Shown here piece by piece: positions 35,545 to 45,784 of a stretch of 64,000 bases of DNA; the first letter of the stretch is position 1, and each line of letters begins with the position of its first letter. The notes beneath the pieces are model-generated. The model ran no database searches. It saw nothing but the letters and a program-made list of their open reading frames with translations, and was not told where the DNA came from. Source of the stretch: Amaurobius ferox (taxonomy: Eukaryota > Arthropoda > Arachnida > Araneae > Amaurobiidae); contig OX578148.1 in assembly GCA_951213105.1 (NCBI GenBank), forward strand, positions 142,792,043 through 142,856,042. The letters are read 5' to 3'. A program made the position numbers and the translations under genes.

Positions 35545-35626
35545 TTGTATTTTAAAACTTGTTCAAGTCCTGCACATTTTGACCTATGAAATGTTATTAC
35601 CAGCTTTTCTCCAAAACCATTCAAAC

Positions 35627-35706
35627 AACTGAAATCAAATTTCATTAGGTAAGCTACTATATGAATAAATACTGAAATCAAATTTCATTAGGTAAGCTAC
35701 TATATG
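35627..35706. repeat. 43-bp direct duplication
   Basis: The block actgaaatcaaatttcatta plus ggtaagctactatatg occurs twice in tandem. It contains a ggtaagc donor-like motif on the plus strand, not used by the gene. Confidence 0.85.
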
Positions 35707-35815
35707 TTACAAATGGGCTATAGCCATCTTTTAGAGACAAAAAAAGAGTTGAACTATAAATGTTAAATGCACAAGCATTCTGTTAAAAACAACAATTTTA
35801 TTGAAGTATACTCAC

Positions 35816-35982
35816 TCGGTGTACAGCTCCCCAAGAATGGAAAAAATGATGACAGAGAGGATAACAATGGTGATTTGATATCCAGATCCAATGAGGGCAG
35901 TGAAGAGGGTGGGGTACATGGGGGGCCGGAAAACATCACCATGGACTTGTTTCCATCCATATTCATCACCCAGGTCTCTTTC
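35816..35982 (-). CDS. TM9SF3: TM9SF3 coding exon (cytosolic loop and second transmembrane helix)
   Basis: 55 codons plus GA. Starts [20 protein letters not shown] and continues through a glycine-containing hydrophobic helix ([18 protein letters not shown]) to GELYTE. The opening block is almost invariant in the family. The acceptor follows an AT-rich tract (AG at 35984-35983); the donor is a perfect gtgagt from 35815. The exon ends after two bases of a Glu codon that is completed by the first base of the 25938-26032 exon. Confidence 0.95.
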
Positions 35983-37549
35983 CTATATGAAAACCAACAG
36001 CTTAAGAAAAAATTTAACACTAACAAATAGAACAGTTTCAAATATCTTTCAATACACCACAGTAGCTAGTAAAGACATGAATCGCTAGGCTCCCATTATT
36101 GAACTAAATGCCATAATTGCAAGTGCCATTCCATGTCAAATCCACCCAAAACGTGGGAAAATTTATTAAAATACAGATTTTTTCTTTTTTTTTTTAAACT
36201 AGGGTACATAGGTTCACATAGGTTCTCTTGAATGAAAAATTAAATATATTTTAATGGTTCTAAGTCTTTAGTGTGCCACACACAAATCACGCTTTCCTAT
36301 GGGTTGAGCTAACTCCTTAGCTGCTTTAGAATTAAATCTGGGTTTTGATTTAGCATACATTTTCCTATTTCCAACTTTAGGCCTTTAAATGAATGCATTC
36401 TTTAGGAGTGCTGCTCTTAGGGCATTATTCTCTCTCCCTCCTAGCTTTTATGGTACCGCTTTACAAGATTCTGTTTCTATGCGCATTGTGAACTGTTTCT
36501 CTGCTTTTCTGTTTACCAAGTCAGCAACCTGTTTTGCTATGTCTTCTTTTGTTTTCTTTAAGTTCTGGTTTCAATTTCAGAAAATCTACCTATTTTTGAG
36601 GTCGGGTATCCCCAATACCAATTTCTTTTCTTCTTTCCAAAGTATTTTTAATTCAAGTCTTAAAAACTGAAGATTTTCTCCACTTGGGTCCATCCACTAT
36701 GGTCAACAATATATTCAAGTCTATCTAATCTATAATGTTTGTAGTGAGTCTCCAGAAATTCCTGAGAACTCAGGTATTGAGTTCAAATATATATTGCAAT
36801 GTTCCAGCATTGGACCTACCTAATAGTACCCCTATTCGCTGAAGCGGATCTATTTGATTGTGGAGACAGATGTGGTCCCAGTACCAGAAATTGTGAGACG
36901 TAATTTTTCAGCAGCCTACAGACTGCAGATTATTTTACAAAAAAAAAAAATGATCTTCAAATCCGATATACCAAAAACAGAAAGAAAATAAATGCGTTTG
37001 TCAGCAACCTTTTTCTTTGACTTCTTTTCCAACTTTTCGTCCACTTATGTTCCTTTCTTTTCCTGCCCCCAGCTCCCCCTAAAGACTACGAACACCTGTT
37101 GCAAAGTGGGCGGTTCTGATGGTACGGGGCGAATTCCATTTTATTATCCCTATCTCTACAGGTCATCAACCAAAGTAAAGCATGTTTCTAGTCAAGTAAA
37201 ATTAGCATTTTCACTGTTGCATCGAAATGGTGGCACAGCTGGAAAAAGTTTCTTGTTTGGGGGTGTAATGAAAAAAGTCTTTTTAAAAATTTGAAAACGC
37301 ATTTTTCGAGATTTCATGCTGATAAAAAGTTGCAGTATAAATCCATTTCAAATGTCAATGTTTTAGATTTATTTAAACAAAAAAGGAAAATAAAAGAGAT
37401 GAATTAAACTCAAGAGAAAGAGCATGTGACATAGTAGAAAATCGGTACTAACAATGAATCCCCTTCATCTTCAAGAAAACAGAAATTATCCGATATCTCT
37501 GAAGGTGGAACGGCAAGCGAAGATAATTCTACACTTCAGAAATTATTGG
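35983..37549. other. Intronic, no gene supported
   Basis: A 93-codon plus-strand open frame at 36389-36670 has no family features. A poly-T tract is at about 36187-36196. Confidence 0.4.
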
Positions 37550-37553
37550 ATAC

Positions 37554-38779
37554 TGTCATGTCGCAATTCTGCGCCATGAGCCTTTTTGTATTTTCTGCGA
37601 GAGAAACATCCTTCTCTCCGTTCGTGCCTGTGCTGTGTTTTTACTAACACTTGTTTCCATTGGAATTGCATTAAAAAGCGCTTTTTGTCGTGAATTCGTT
37701 GGAATGTCTGGACTAAGTGTCTGGCCGGGATGCGTGACGACGGCTCGCTAGTTGCTAGGAGAGCGCGCCGTCCAATCAGGAAGAGGCGAAATTTTTGCGA
37801 AGGAGAACTTTTAGCGTGGGCTCAGGCGACCCATGCTTTCTCCTCTTCGTGCTGGAACACTTGGACTGAAAGGTCGCATCGGAAGTTTTGTCTAAATCAG
37901 ACAAAGGCTTTTAGCCGAAATGGCTAACTGGCGGAGATGGGCATTTTGGTTCTAAGGAAACCGCCCCTGCACTTCTGGAGATGATTGAAGAAGATCCTGG
38001 ATACTCACATTAATTATTCGGTACATCTTTTCTAAAATTTGTTTTTTCCATTCCAGGAATCGTATCCGACCCCGACTCCGGATTCGAAGGAGTTGAGTAG
38101 ATGTTGTTCGAGTCGATGCACAATAATCTGACTTAAAGATTTTGGATTTTTCCCCGGTACTTCTCCCTGAGAACATTATTGAAATCTCGCCTCAAAACCG
38201 TGATTGCCTGATGCGAATCTGTTGCTCCAAATTTTGTAAACTAAGAGTCAAGGTAACTTTTCCTTTTTCCGGAACCAATGTTTCCGAAGCGGCACTGGCA
38301 TGATGAAACTAAATTTAATAAGTATAAGAGGCTCATATTAAAATATTTATAGTTAAGTTACAAATGATTTGAAATCATATGATTAGTAATAATTAGATTA
38401 TTGGTTGCTATATGATTTTTACCAGAGCGTTAATTTGAATATGTCTAATATAAGTGAAGCTCTGAAGTCATGTTTTATTATTTGAAAGATAAAAATGCAT
38501 ATATTGATTTCTTTGGAAAATCTAAAATAAATTCTTAATTTGTGTGAAATATGAGCCTGTTTATTTGTGTTTGCATATTTACTTTACTCACTGTACTTCA
38601 TTTGGGATTAATTCTCCTAAACTGGGAACTCCTTTAGATTTTGAACCTGGTGTTTTTGCTGATAAATTTTTGAGACTAGATATGTTAAATATATGTCTCT
38701 TTGGCTTTTTGAAATTACGATCACGAAGTTGTGGGTGGTGGAGTCAGTAGGTGCTGTTTGTACTGACCCAGCTCCCACA
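37554..38779 (+). repeat. Gypsy 5' LTR
   Basis: 1226 bp, TG...CA ends. Contains an AATAAA at 38526-38531, a possible polyadenylation signal in the R/U5 area. Open frames inside the LTR repeat exactly in the other LTR and have no protein features. Confidence 0.95.
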
Positions 38780-38782
38780 AAT

Positions 38783-38796
38783 TGGTGCCGTATCCC
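38783..38796 (+). other. Gypsy primer-binding site
   Basis: TGGTGCCGTATCCC, three bases after the LTR. The leading TGG pairs with the universal CCA tRNA 3' end, and the rest would pair with an acceptor stem ending CGGCA. I cannot say which tRNA. Confidence 0.7.
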
Positions 38797-39183
38797 TTTC
38801 CCAGAGTATTACAGTGAGTGGGGTATAAATTTATGAAAGAGTGCAAATATTTTATTGTGATTATGTATATTGCGGTGCTGAAATATCAAAGTAAGTTGAA
38901 AAATTCTTTTGTGGTGCAAAATATTTGAGTTTGATGGGCATAGAATTTTTGTTTATGTGTCATAAAGTAAAAAGTGCAAAAAGCACAGAAGCCCATATGC
39001 ACCTGATTATATGTGTATTTGAAAAATATTTGTTGCATATATATTCTCAAATTCATATGACATACACACAAACTTTTATATGATAAAAGTAAATTTAAAA
39101 TTTTCAAAAACACATACATTGACAAAACTGTTGAGGAACAGAAATAGTGAAATTATATGTTATACAAACTGTTTTTTTCATAT

Positions 39184-39599
39184 TTCACATACATTTGGTT
39201 ACTCACCTATGTTGACAGAGGTGATTAGTTGTCCAACAGTTACCTGACTCGATACTGTATTATCAATACAAACTTGATCTGGCAGTTTCACATACACTGG
39301 TTGCATATCAGAAATACTGACATAGTTTACATACAGATAGCACCCTTAGTCGCTACAGTCATCAACGTTTTCGGTTTTCTGATAGTGCGTGGAAATCAGA
39401 GAAACGACATATTTCACATACAGTTAGTATCGCTGGTAGCCACAGTCATCAGTGTTTTGGCCTTACTGATAGTTTATAAAAATCAGAGTTGTTGGCACAT
39501 TCACATACAATATTGTTGTTTTCCTACTATCACCTGGCTGGACACTGCATTGTCACACAAAAATTCAGTGATTGTTTTCTGACATTATCTTCACATACA
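39184..39599 (+). repeat. Five copies of decamer TTCACATACA in the gypsy leader
   Basis: Exact copies at 39184, 39287, 39413, 39500 and 39590, spaced 87-126 bp. Between them, longer blocks such as acagtcatcaacgttttcgg / acagtcatcagtgttttggc are also repeated. They lie in the 1.08-kb untranslated leader (38780-39862). Confidence 0.75.
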
Positions 39600-39862
39600 A
39601 ATTATTTTGCTGGTTGCAAAGGTTCTGGCAGTTTCACAAATATTGTGTTTCTGACTTGTTCTTCACAAGAACTGTGTTACTCAATGGATCAAGTCAGATC
39701 CTCTTGTTGATCACATATTGGTGAAAAAGTTACACGTTGTGTTTTTCAGTGCTCTGTTTACACATAAATAGGTGATTTAAACAAAAGTGAAATCAATTTT
39801 CCACAATAAACTGTGCTTCGTGATAAATTTGAAATTTTTTTGGTGAAAAACCTTGTGCTAAA

Positions 39863-42800
39863 ATGCTTAAATCTAGAAATACGAGAGCAAGCAGGAGTAG
39901 AGACTCCTCTGCTCATCCAAGTGTGTCCAACCACCGTATCCCTTCGGTGTCTCCACCACGACTTTCTCCAAATGCTGGCAGATCGGCTTCCGCTGTCAGA
40001 GACTCTAACAAAATGAAAATTGGAGTTGGATCTCAGTTCCTTGGATCCATTCCAAGTTTTGCTGGCAATGCAAATGAATCTTTTCACGAATTTTTGGAGA
40101 AATTCCTTCTTGTCGCTGACCATGCCGAATGGTCTAATAGAGATAAAATTTTCGTATTGAAATTGAAGTTATCTGGTCGTGCTGAAAGACTGATAAAATC
40201 CATCCCGAAACTAAACCAAAGCACGAATTTTTCAGAATTAGTGAATACACTCAAGGACAATTTTATGAAAAAAGAAAATATTGCCAAGAATGTCGCTTCC
40301 CTGGTCAACTGTAAACAAATGACAAATGAAAGCGTACGTGATTATGTGAATCGCATAGAAGCCGAATCCTATGTTGCCTTTCCGCAAGATGTTGTGTCTG
40401 GTAATGAAGATTCCTTGAGAACTGCTATTTTGCTCAACTCTTTTAAAAAAGGGTTGAAAATCCTTTTTAGAAAAGCCGTCTTATCTGCTAATCCACAGTC
40501 ATTTGAAGCTGCAAAAGAAATTGCCATTCTGGAAGAAGAAGTGCAGAATGAAGAGCTAGAAGAAATGACAGAAGACATAAATACAGTGAGAATTGAAAAA
40601 GACACTAAACAGGAAATTGAAGAGTTGAAGAATGAATTAAATTTAAAGAAGAAAGAATTTGAGAAATTAAGAAGAAAATTTAGTGAAAATTCAGAGAAAA
40701 GGAAGAAAAGACTGAATGAAATAAGAGAAGATCTGGAAAAGAGCAATTCCAGTTTTGAGGAATCCTTCCTGGATACGCCCTCTACAAGCAGATACAATGA
40801 AAATGAATTGGAAGAGGAAGATTGGGAAGATATTCCAGAAAAAAAGAAACATAGACCATCAACATCTTTCGGAACTTCTACACCATCCAAAAGATCTGAA
40901 AATAGAAACCGTTTCAGTCAAAGAAGAATTCCAGTTGCCTCACAGGAAGAAGAGTGGTATGTTAAAAGTCCATATCAAAATTATTCTCCAAGAAAGAACT
41001 CACAAATTTTTAGAAGACCTTTTCGTAACAGTTCATACAGAAATTCAAATTTCCACAGAAGAAATTTTTCAAATTTTAGAAATTCCTTTGATAATTATAA
41101 ATTTCAAAACTTCAATAATTTTGGATATAGAAGAAATAACAGATATTTTAATAATAGATTTGGTAATAGAAGGCAATTTAGAAGACAAAACTTTAGAACA
41201 CAAAATTTTCAATCTCCACTAGTTAATAGACGAAATTCTGAAGTTAGTTTTATGACGGAAATCGAGGATCCTTGCCAAAATAATTTTCCTATTATTCAAG
41301 TTTTTGTTGAAGATGTCACACTAAATGCTTTAATCGACACTGGAAGTTCTATAAACATTATCTATAGTGATGCTTTACACAAAATCAATCCGAGAAAAGT
41401 AAAATTAAAGCATACATCCACTATTCTGAGAGGAATTGGAAGTCAAAATATTTTGGTTGAGAGAAAAGCTTCTTTTCCCATTATTATTGGAAATGAAAGA
41501 GATATGATTGAATGCTGCATTTTAAATACACCTGCCCCAGGAAGGTACAACATGATTTTGGGAAATACATTTCTACATGAGAAACAAGTGACAATTACTT
41601 ATAGACATAAACGTGTGAATTTTTTGTACTGTAGTATTCCCTTTACTGAATTTACTGAATCACAAAGTTTTACTGTGATTTCTGATGATGTACAATTTAA
41701 ACCAGTCGAGAGTTATGCAATAAGCCATGATTTTGACAGAAGAAATTACAATTTTACAAATGATGTAGATTATAGATTCAAAGACACAAATTTTTCAAGA
41801 AATTATGAAAATAAGTGTAATAATGGATATTTATTTGAACAAAACAATTTTCACAATGAATTTAGAGATGTTGATTTTAGAAATTTTGATGCAAATGGAA
41901 ATGAAAGGTCAAATTATGAATGTGAAAATGATTTACATGAAAGACAAATGAATGACAATGTACATACAGACAGATTTTTGACAAAAGACAATACCAGTAA
42001 CAATGAAATATTTCAGACAGATTGTGATAAACATGATGAAGGAAGTTCACAACAAAATCAGGCAATAGGGATTGCCAAAGCTTTCAACAAATGTGTTTTG
42101 AAACCTTTTACTGAGTCATTTATTAAATTAAAAAGAAATTACAAAATTGAAAAAGACACGACAATTTTACTTGAACCTATCAATAATAAAGAATTTTCTG
42201 CAAACAAAATTTTCATCGCCAGAAGTATCCACAAAATTCCTGAAAATGACTTTTTGTATGCAAAAATTGCAAATCCATCTGAGAAAATGGTTTATATAAA
42301 CAAAGGTATGAAATTGGGAACTTTCGAAAACATCCATGAATCTGATATTGACATAAATAATAGAGTTGACGTTGAAAACTGTATTGAAGAATATGAAACA
42401 TTTGATGCATGGGGAGGAGATTTTGATTTGAAACATATGAATTATGCACAAAAAACTTTGCTTTTGAAATTACTAAGTAAATATAAACATGTGTTTGCCA
42501 AGAATATGAAAGAATTGTCTGGATGTGACACTATTTTGCATGAAATTAATCTTGAATCTAACATACCTGTTAGGCAAAAGCCATACCGCATTCCACATAA
42601 TTTACAGAAAGAACTTTCGCGCCAGGTGAATGAATTGCTTGATGCCAAAATCATCCAAAGAAGTACTTCTCCTTATAATACTCCTGTTTTATTTGTGAAG
42701 AAACCTGATGGAAGTTACCGTTTGGTAGCGGATTTTCGAAAGCTCAATAAGATCACTATTGTTGAGAATTATCCTATTCCGAACATATCGGAATTGATCG

Positions 42801-45784
42801 ATAACTTGTCTGGAGCCTTGTATTTTTCTACTCTGGATTTAACCAGTGGATTTTACCAATTGTGTTTACATCCTGATGATTATCCAAAGACTTCTTTTTC
42901 AACACCTGATGGCCACTTTGAATGGACCAGAACCCCATTTGGTCTTAAGAATGCGCCTGCATCCTTTCAGAGACTGATGTCTCTGGTGCTGGCTGGCATA
43001 TCTGGAATTTATATTGATGACATTATAGTTGCTTCAAGAACATTCGAAGAACATTTGAAAAAGCTAGAAGAAATTTTTGTAAGATTAAGTAAACATGGTC
43101 TAAAATTAAAGCCAAGTAAATGCCATTTTTTCAGAAAAACAATTAAGTATCTTGGATTTTTGGTATCAAATGGAAAAGTACAACCTGATACTCATAATTT
43201 GGAAGTTGTAGAGAAATTCAAAATCCCTAAATCAATTAAGAATGTGAGACAATTTCTTGGACTCACTGGATTCTATAGAAAATTCATAAAAGACTATGCA
43301 GAACTGACTTTGCCATTAACAGAATTATTGAAAACTAAGAATAATGAAAGCAAAAGGAAATTTATTTGGACTAATGAAGCTCAAAAATCTTTTGAAATTT
43401 TAAAAGGAAAACTTCTATCAAAACCTATTTTGACCCTTCCAGATTTTAGAAAACCATTTATTTTACATACTGATGCTTCAAATCACTCCTTAGGTAGCTA
43501 TTTGTCTCAAGAAGATGAGAATAAAATTTTGCATCCAATATCTTACGCAAGCAGAAAGCTTAGCGAAGCAGAATGTAAATACAGTGTTGTCGAAAGAGAA
43601 GCATTAGCTGTTGTTTGGGCTACAAACTATTACAAACACTATTTAATTGGAAAACCTTTTACAATTTTTTGTGACCAAAAATCTTTGTCCTTTGTATTTA
43701 AATTAAAAGATCCTACATCTAGATTGGCAAGATGGATTGCATCTCTATCACAATTTGATTATCAAATAGTACATAAACCAGGAAAAGCAAATGTTGTTGC
43801 TGATTATATGTCAAGAAATGTAGATGAATATACAAATACTATTGACAATATTCCACAAAGATTTGTGTCACAATATAAAGTTATAAATCAAAATGTTAAT
43901 CAAAATTTTCCAAGTGTAAATCAAAATTCTCAAAGTTCTAATAATGTAAACAATACTAATAGTAGCAATAGAAGAGAATCAGAAATCAATTTGAATCCAG
44001 TCAATACAAATGAAGCAAATGAAATTTGTGCTGTTAATAATAATGAAAGTGAAATGCAAAATGAAAATAACATACAAGTTGGTCAATTGGAACAAACATT
44101 TACTTGTCCTACCTTGCTCATAAGAATTAAGAATGCTCAAAAATCTGACCCAAGGTGCAATAAAATTATAGATCTCTTAGATAAAAACATAAAACCTTAC
44201 CCACAAACCTTGGTATTTTTTAGAAAAGATGATATACTGTGGTGTACTCATAGACACCCTAAGCGTAGACACCAAGAACAAGAAAGAGTTGTTGTTCCGC
44301 AGGAACTTGTGTATGAAATTTTATGGCTGCATCATGATTGCCCTACTTACGCACATTGTGGATTTAGAAGAACTTTAGCTTCTGTAAGTAGAAAATATTT
44401 TTGGCAGGGAATGTATTCCCAAGCCCAAAATTATGTTGCATCATGCGAAATTTGTGTGGTAAATCGTGGTTTTAGAAATAACAAAGCACCCATACAAAGA
44501 TTTTCAAGATCCACATATCCATTTGAGCGTATCGCCATGGATTGTGTCGGACCATTACCTATATCAAGATCTGGAAATAAATTCATACTTGTCATAACTG
44601 ACTATTTTACAAGATGGCCTGAAGCATATCCCTTAGCTTCAATTAAAACTGAAGACATTTTAAGTTGCTTAGAGCACTACATGGCTCAGCATGGTATACC
44701 CAAATTCATCGTCTCGGATCAAGGGACGAATTTTGTTTCTAGAACAGCAAGATGTTTTTATAAGAAATTAGGAATAATAAAGAATACTACTACTGCCTAC
44801 ATGCCATCTGTAGACGGTTGTGTTGAAAGATTAAATGGTACTTTGGTCAGATCCTTGAAAAATATTGCATATAACGATAAAGATAATTGGGACAATCTGA
44901 TACATTTTGCTTTATTGGCGCATAGAAATGCCATACATACTTCTACGGGTGAATCGCCTGCTTATTTACTCTATGGTAGAGATTTAACAGTTCCAAATAC
45001 TTTGATTACTGGATTTAAACCTCCGACATATGAATCAACATATGATTATGGAGAAGACATGAGATTCCGACTTAAAAGAACATATGATGTAGTAAAAAGT
45101 AACTTAGAAAAAGCTGAAAATTCACAAATTTTACAACAGCATAAGAAAGCAAAGATGCCCAATATTAAAGTTGGTGATTTAGTGTATCTTTACACTCCCT
45201 TTTTGCCTCAAGGCCAGTCAAGAAAACTGAGCTCTTTTAATAAAGGCCCTTTTAAAGTGATAAAACAAACTTCTGCTGTTAACTTTTTGATCAGACATGT
45301 GATGAATCCCAAAAATGAACAACTGGTTCATGTGAACAGACTGACTCTTTTACCTCCAAGAAGAGAGGAATTGCAAAAATTTTCAAAACAAACCCATGAA
45401 AGTCAAAAATTGAACTCTAAGCCAAATAAACTTACTCCTGTGATCACCGCTGAGAAAGACTCTGTGAAACTAAAATCTTGTTTAGCAAGATCTGGAGATA
45501 AATCTCAAAACAAAAAAACTGTGAAACGAGTAAGATTTAATTTGCCAAATAAAAGGGTAAATGAAAATGCTGTTCATACTAGATCAAACTTTCATGCTAA
45601 TAGAAGTCAACAATATGTTCAGAGAAATAATTCAAATAACTTTCATAATAGAGGAAATGGAAGAATCATTTACAACAATAACTTTAGAAATAGTTATACA
45701 CCACACCAAAATCAGTATTACATGACAAACAGAAATACACGTACACCTTATAATCTGAGGAATCAAAGATTTTCACAATATTAA
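39863..45784 (+). CDS. Gypsy Gag-Pol polyprotein (single open frame)
   Basis: 1973 residues, no stop or frameshift. Gag (about 1-470) has a retrotransposon Gag-like helical region (FHEFLEKFLLVADHAEW, VRDYVNRIEAESY), a coiled coil at about 245-300, and an Arg/Asn/Phe-rich basic tract at about 380-455; no CCHC knuckle. Protease: LIDTGSS (Asp 492). RT: LYFSTLDLTSGFYQL, then IYIDDIIV (catalytic Asp near 1052). RNase H: LHTDASNHSLG (Asp 1204). Integrase: HH-CC zinc site ending CEICVVNRG, catalytic Asp 1560 (AMDCVGP), Asp 1619 (SDQGTNF), Glu 1655 (VERLNG), i.e. D,D(35)E. A chromodomain-free tail with GPFKVIKQ and an Arg/Asn-rich C-terminus follows. It copies the element's RNA and inserts the DNA. 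The start at 39863 is the first ATG of the frame; Gag and Pol share one frame, so no ribosomal shift is needed. Confidence 0.96.
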   Translation: MLKSRNTRASRSRDSSAHPSVSNHRIPSVSPPRLSPNAGRSASAVRDSNKMKIGVGSQFLGSIPSFAGNANESFHEFLEKFLLVADHAEWSNRDKIFVLKLKLSGRAERLIKSIPKLNQSTNFSELVNTLKDNFMKKENIAKNVASLVNCKQMTNESVRDYVNRIEAESYVAFPQDVVSGNEDSLRTAILLNSFKKGLKILFRKAVLSANPQSFEAAKEIAILEEEVQNEELEEMTEDINTVRIEKDTKQEIEELKNELNLKKKEFEKLRRKFSENSEKRKKRLNEIREDLEKSNSSFEESFLDTPSTSRYNENELEEEDWEDIPEKKKHRPSTSFGTSTPSKRSENRNRFSQRRIPVASQEEEWYVKSPYQNYSPRKNSQIFRRPFRNSSYRNSNFHRRNFSNFRNSFDNYKFQNFNNFGYRRNNRYFNNRFGNRRQFRRQNFRTQNFQSPLVNRRNSEVSFMTEIEDPCQNNFPIIQVFVEDVTLNALIDTGSSINIIYSDALHKINPRKVKLKHTSTILRGIGSQNILVERKASFPIIIGNERDMIECCILNTPAPGRYNMILGNTFLHEKQVTITYRHKRVNFLYCSIPFTEFTESQSFTVISDDVQFKPVESYAISHDFDRRNYNFTNDVDYRFKDTNFSRNYENKCNNGYLFEQNNFHNEFRDVDFRNFDANGNERSNYECENDLHERQMNDNVHTDRFLTKDNTSNNEIFQTDCDKHDEGSSQQNQAIGIAKAFNKCVLKPFTESFIKLKRNYKIEKDTTILLEPINNKEFSANKIFIARSIHKIPENDFLYAKIANPSEKMVYINKGMKLGTFENIHESDIDINNRVDVENCIEEYETFDAWGGDFDLKHMNYAQKTLLLKLLSKYKHVFAKNMKELSGCDTILHEINLESNIPVRQKPYRIPHNLQKELSRQVNELLDAKIIQRSTSPYNTPVLFVKKPDGSYRLVADFRKLNKITIVENYPIPNISELIDNLSGALYFSTLDLTSGFYQLCLHPDDYPKTSFSTPDGHFEWTRTPFGLKNAPASFQRLMSLVLAGISGIYIDDIIVASRTFEEHLKKLEEIFVRLSKHGLKLKPSKCHFFRKTIKYLGFLVSNGKVQPDTHNLEVVEKFKIPKSIKNVRQFLGLTGFYRKFIKDYAELTLPLTELLKTKNNESKRKFIWTNEAQKSFEILKGKLLSKPILTLPDFRKPFILHTDASNHSLGSYLSQEDENKILHPISYASRKLSEAECKYSVVEREALAVVWATNYYKHYLIGKPFTIFCDQKSLSFVFKLKDPTSRLARWIASLSQFDYQIVHKPGKANVVADYMSRNVDEYTNTIDNIPQRFVSQYKVINQNVNQNFPSVNQNSQSSNNVNNTNSSNRRESEINLNPVNTNEANEICAVNNNESEMQNENNIQVGQLEQTFTCPTLLIRIKNAQKSDPRCNKIIDLLDKNIKPYPQTLVFFRKDDILWCTHRHPKRRHQEQERVVVPQELVYEILWLHHDCPTYAHCGFRRTLASVSRKYFWQGMYSQAQNYVASCEICVVNRGFRNNKAPIQRFSRSTYPFERIAMDCVGPLPISRSGNKFILVITDYFTRWPEAYPLASIKTEDILSCLEHYMAQHGIPKFIVSDQGTNFVSRTARCFYKKLGIIKNTTTAYMPSVDGCVERLNGTLVRSLKNIAYNDKDNWDNLIHFALLAHRNAIHTSTGESPAYLLYGRDLTVPNTLITGFKPPTYESTYDYGEDMRFRLKRTYDVVKSNLEKAENSQILQQHKKAKMPNIKVGDLVYLYTPFLPQGQSRKLSSFNKGPFKVIKQTSAVNFLIRHVMNPKNEQLVHVNRLTLLPPRREELQKFSKQTHESQKLNSKPNKLTPVITAEKDSVKLKSCLARSGDKSQNKKTVKRVRFNLPNKRVNENAVHTRSNFHANRSQQYVQRNNSNNFHNRGNGRIIYNNNFRNSYTPHQNQYYMTNRNTRTPYNLRNQRFSQY

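Noticed and set aside
36389..36670. 93-codon plus-strand frame
   Set aside because: Low-complexity Phe/Ser-rich translation of pyrimidine-rich DNA; no family resemblance in either strand.
37730..37927. 65-codon frame in the gypsy 5' LTR, repeated at 48231-48428
   Set aside because: It is duplicated only because the LTR is; no domain, no conservation evidence. Same for the 74- and 68-codon LTR frames.
39229..39582. 117-codon frame in the gypsy leader
   Set aside because: Arises from the repeated leader blocks; no protein features and upstream of the real Gag start.
40369..40890. 173-codon minus-strand frame
   Set aside because: Shadow of the Gag coding region.
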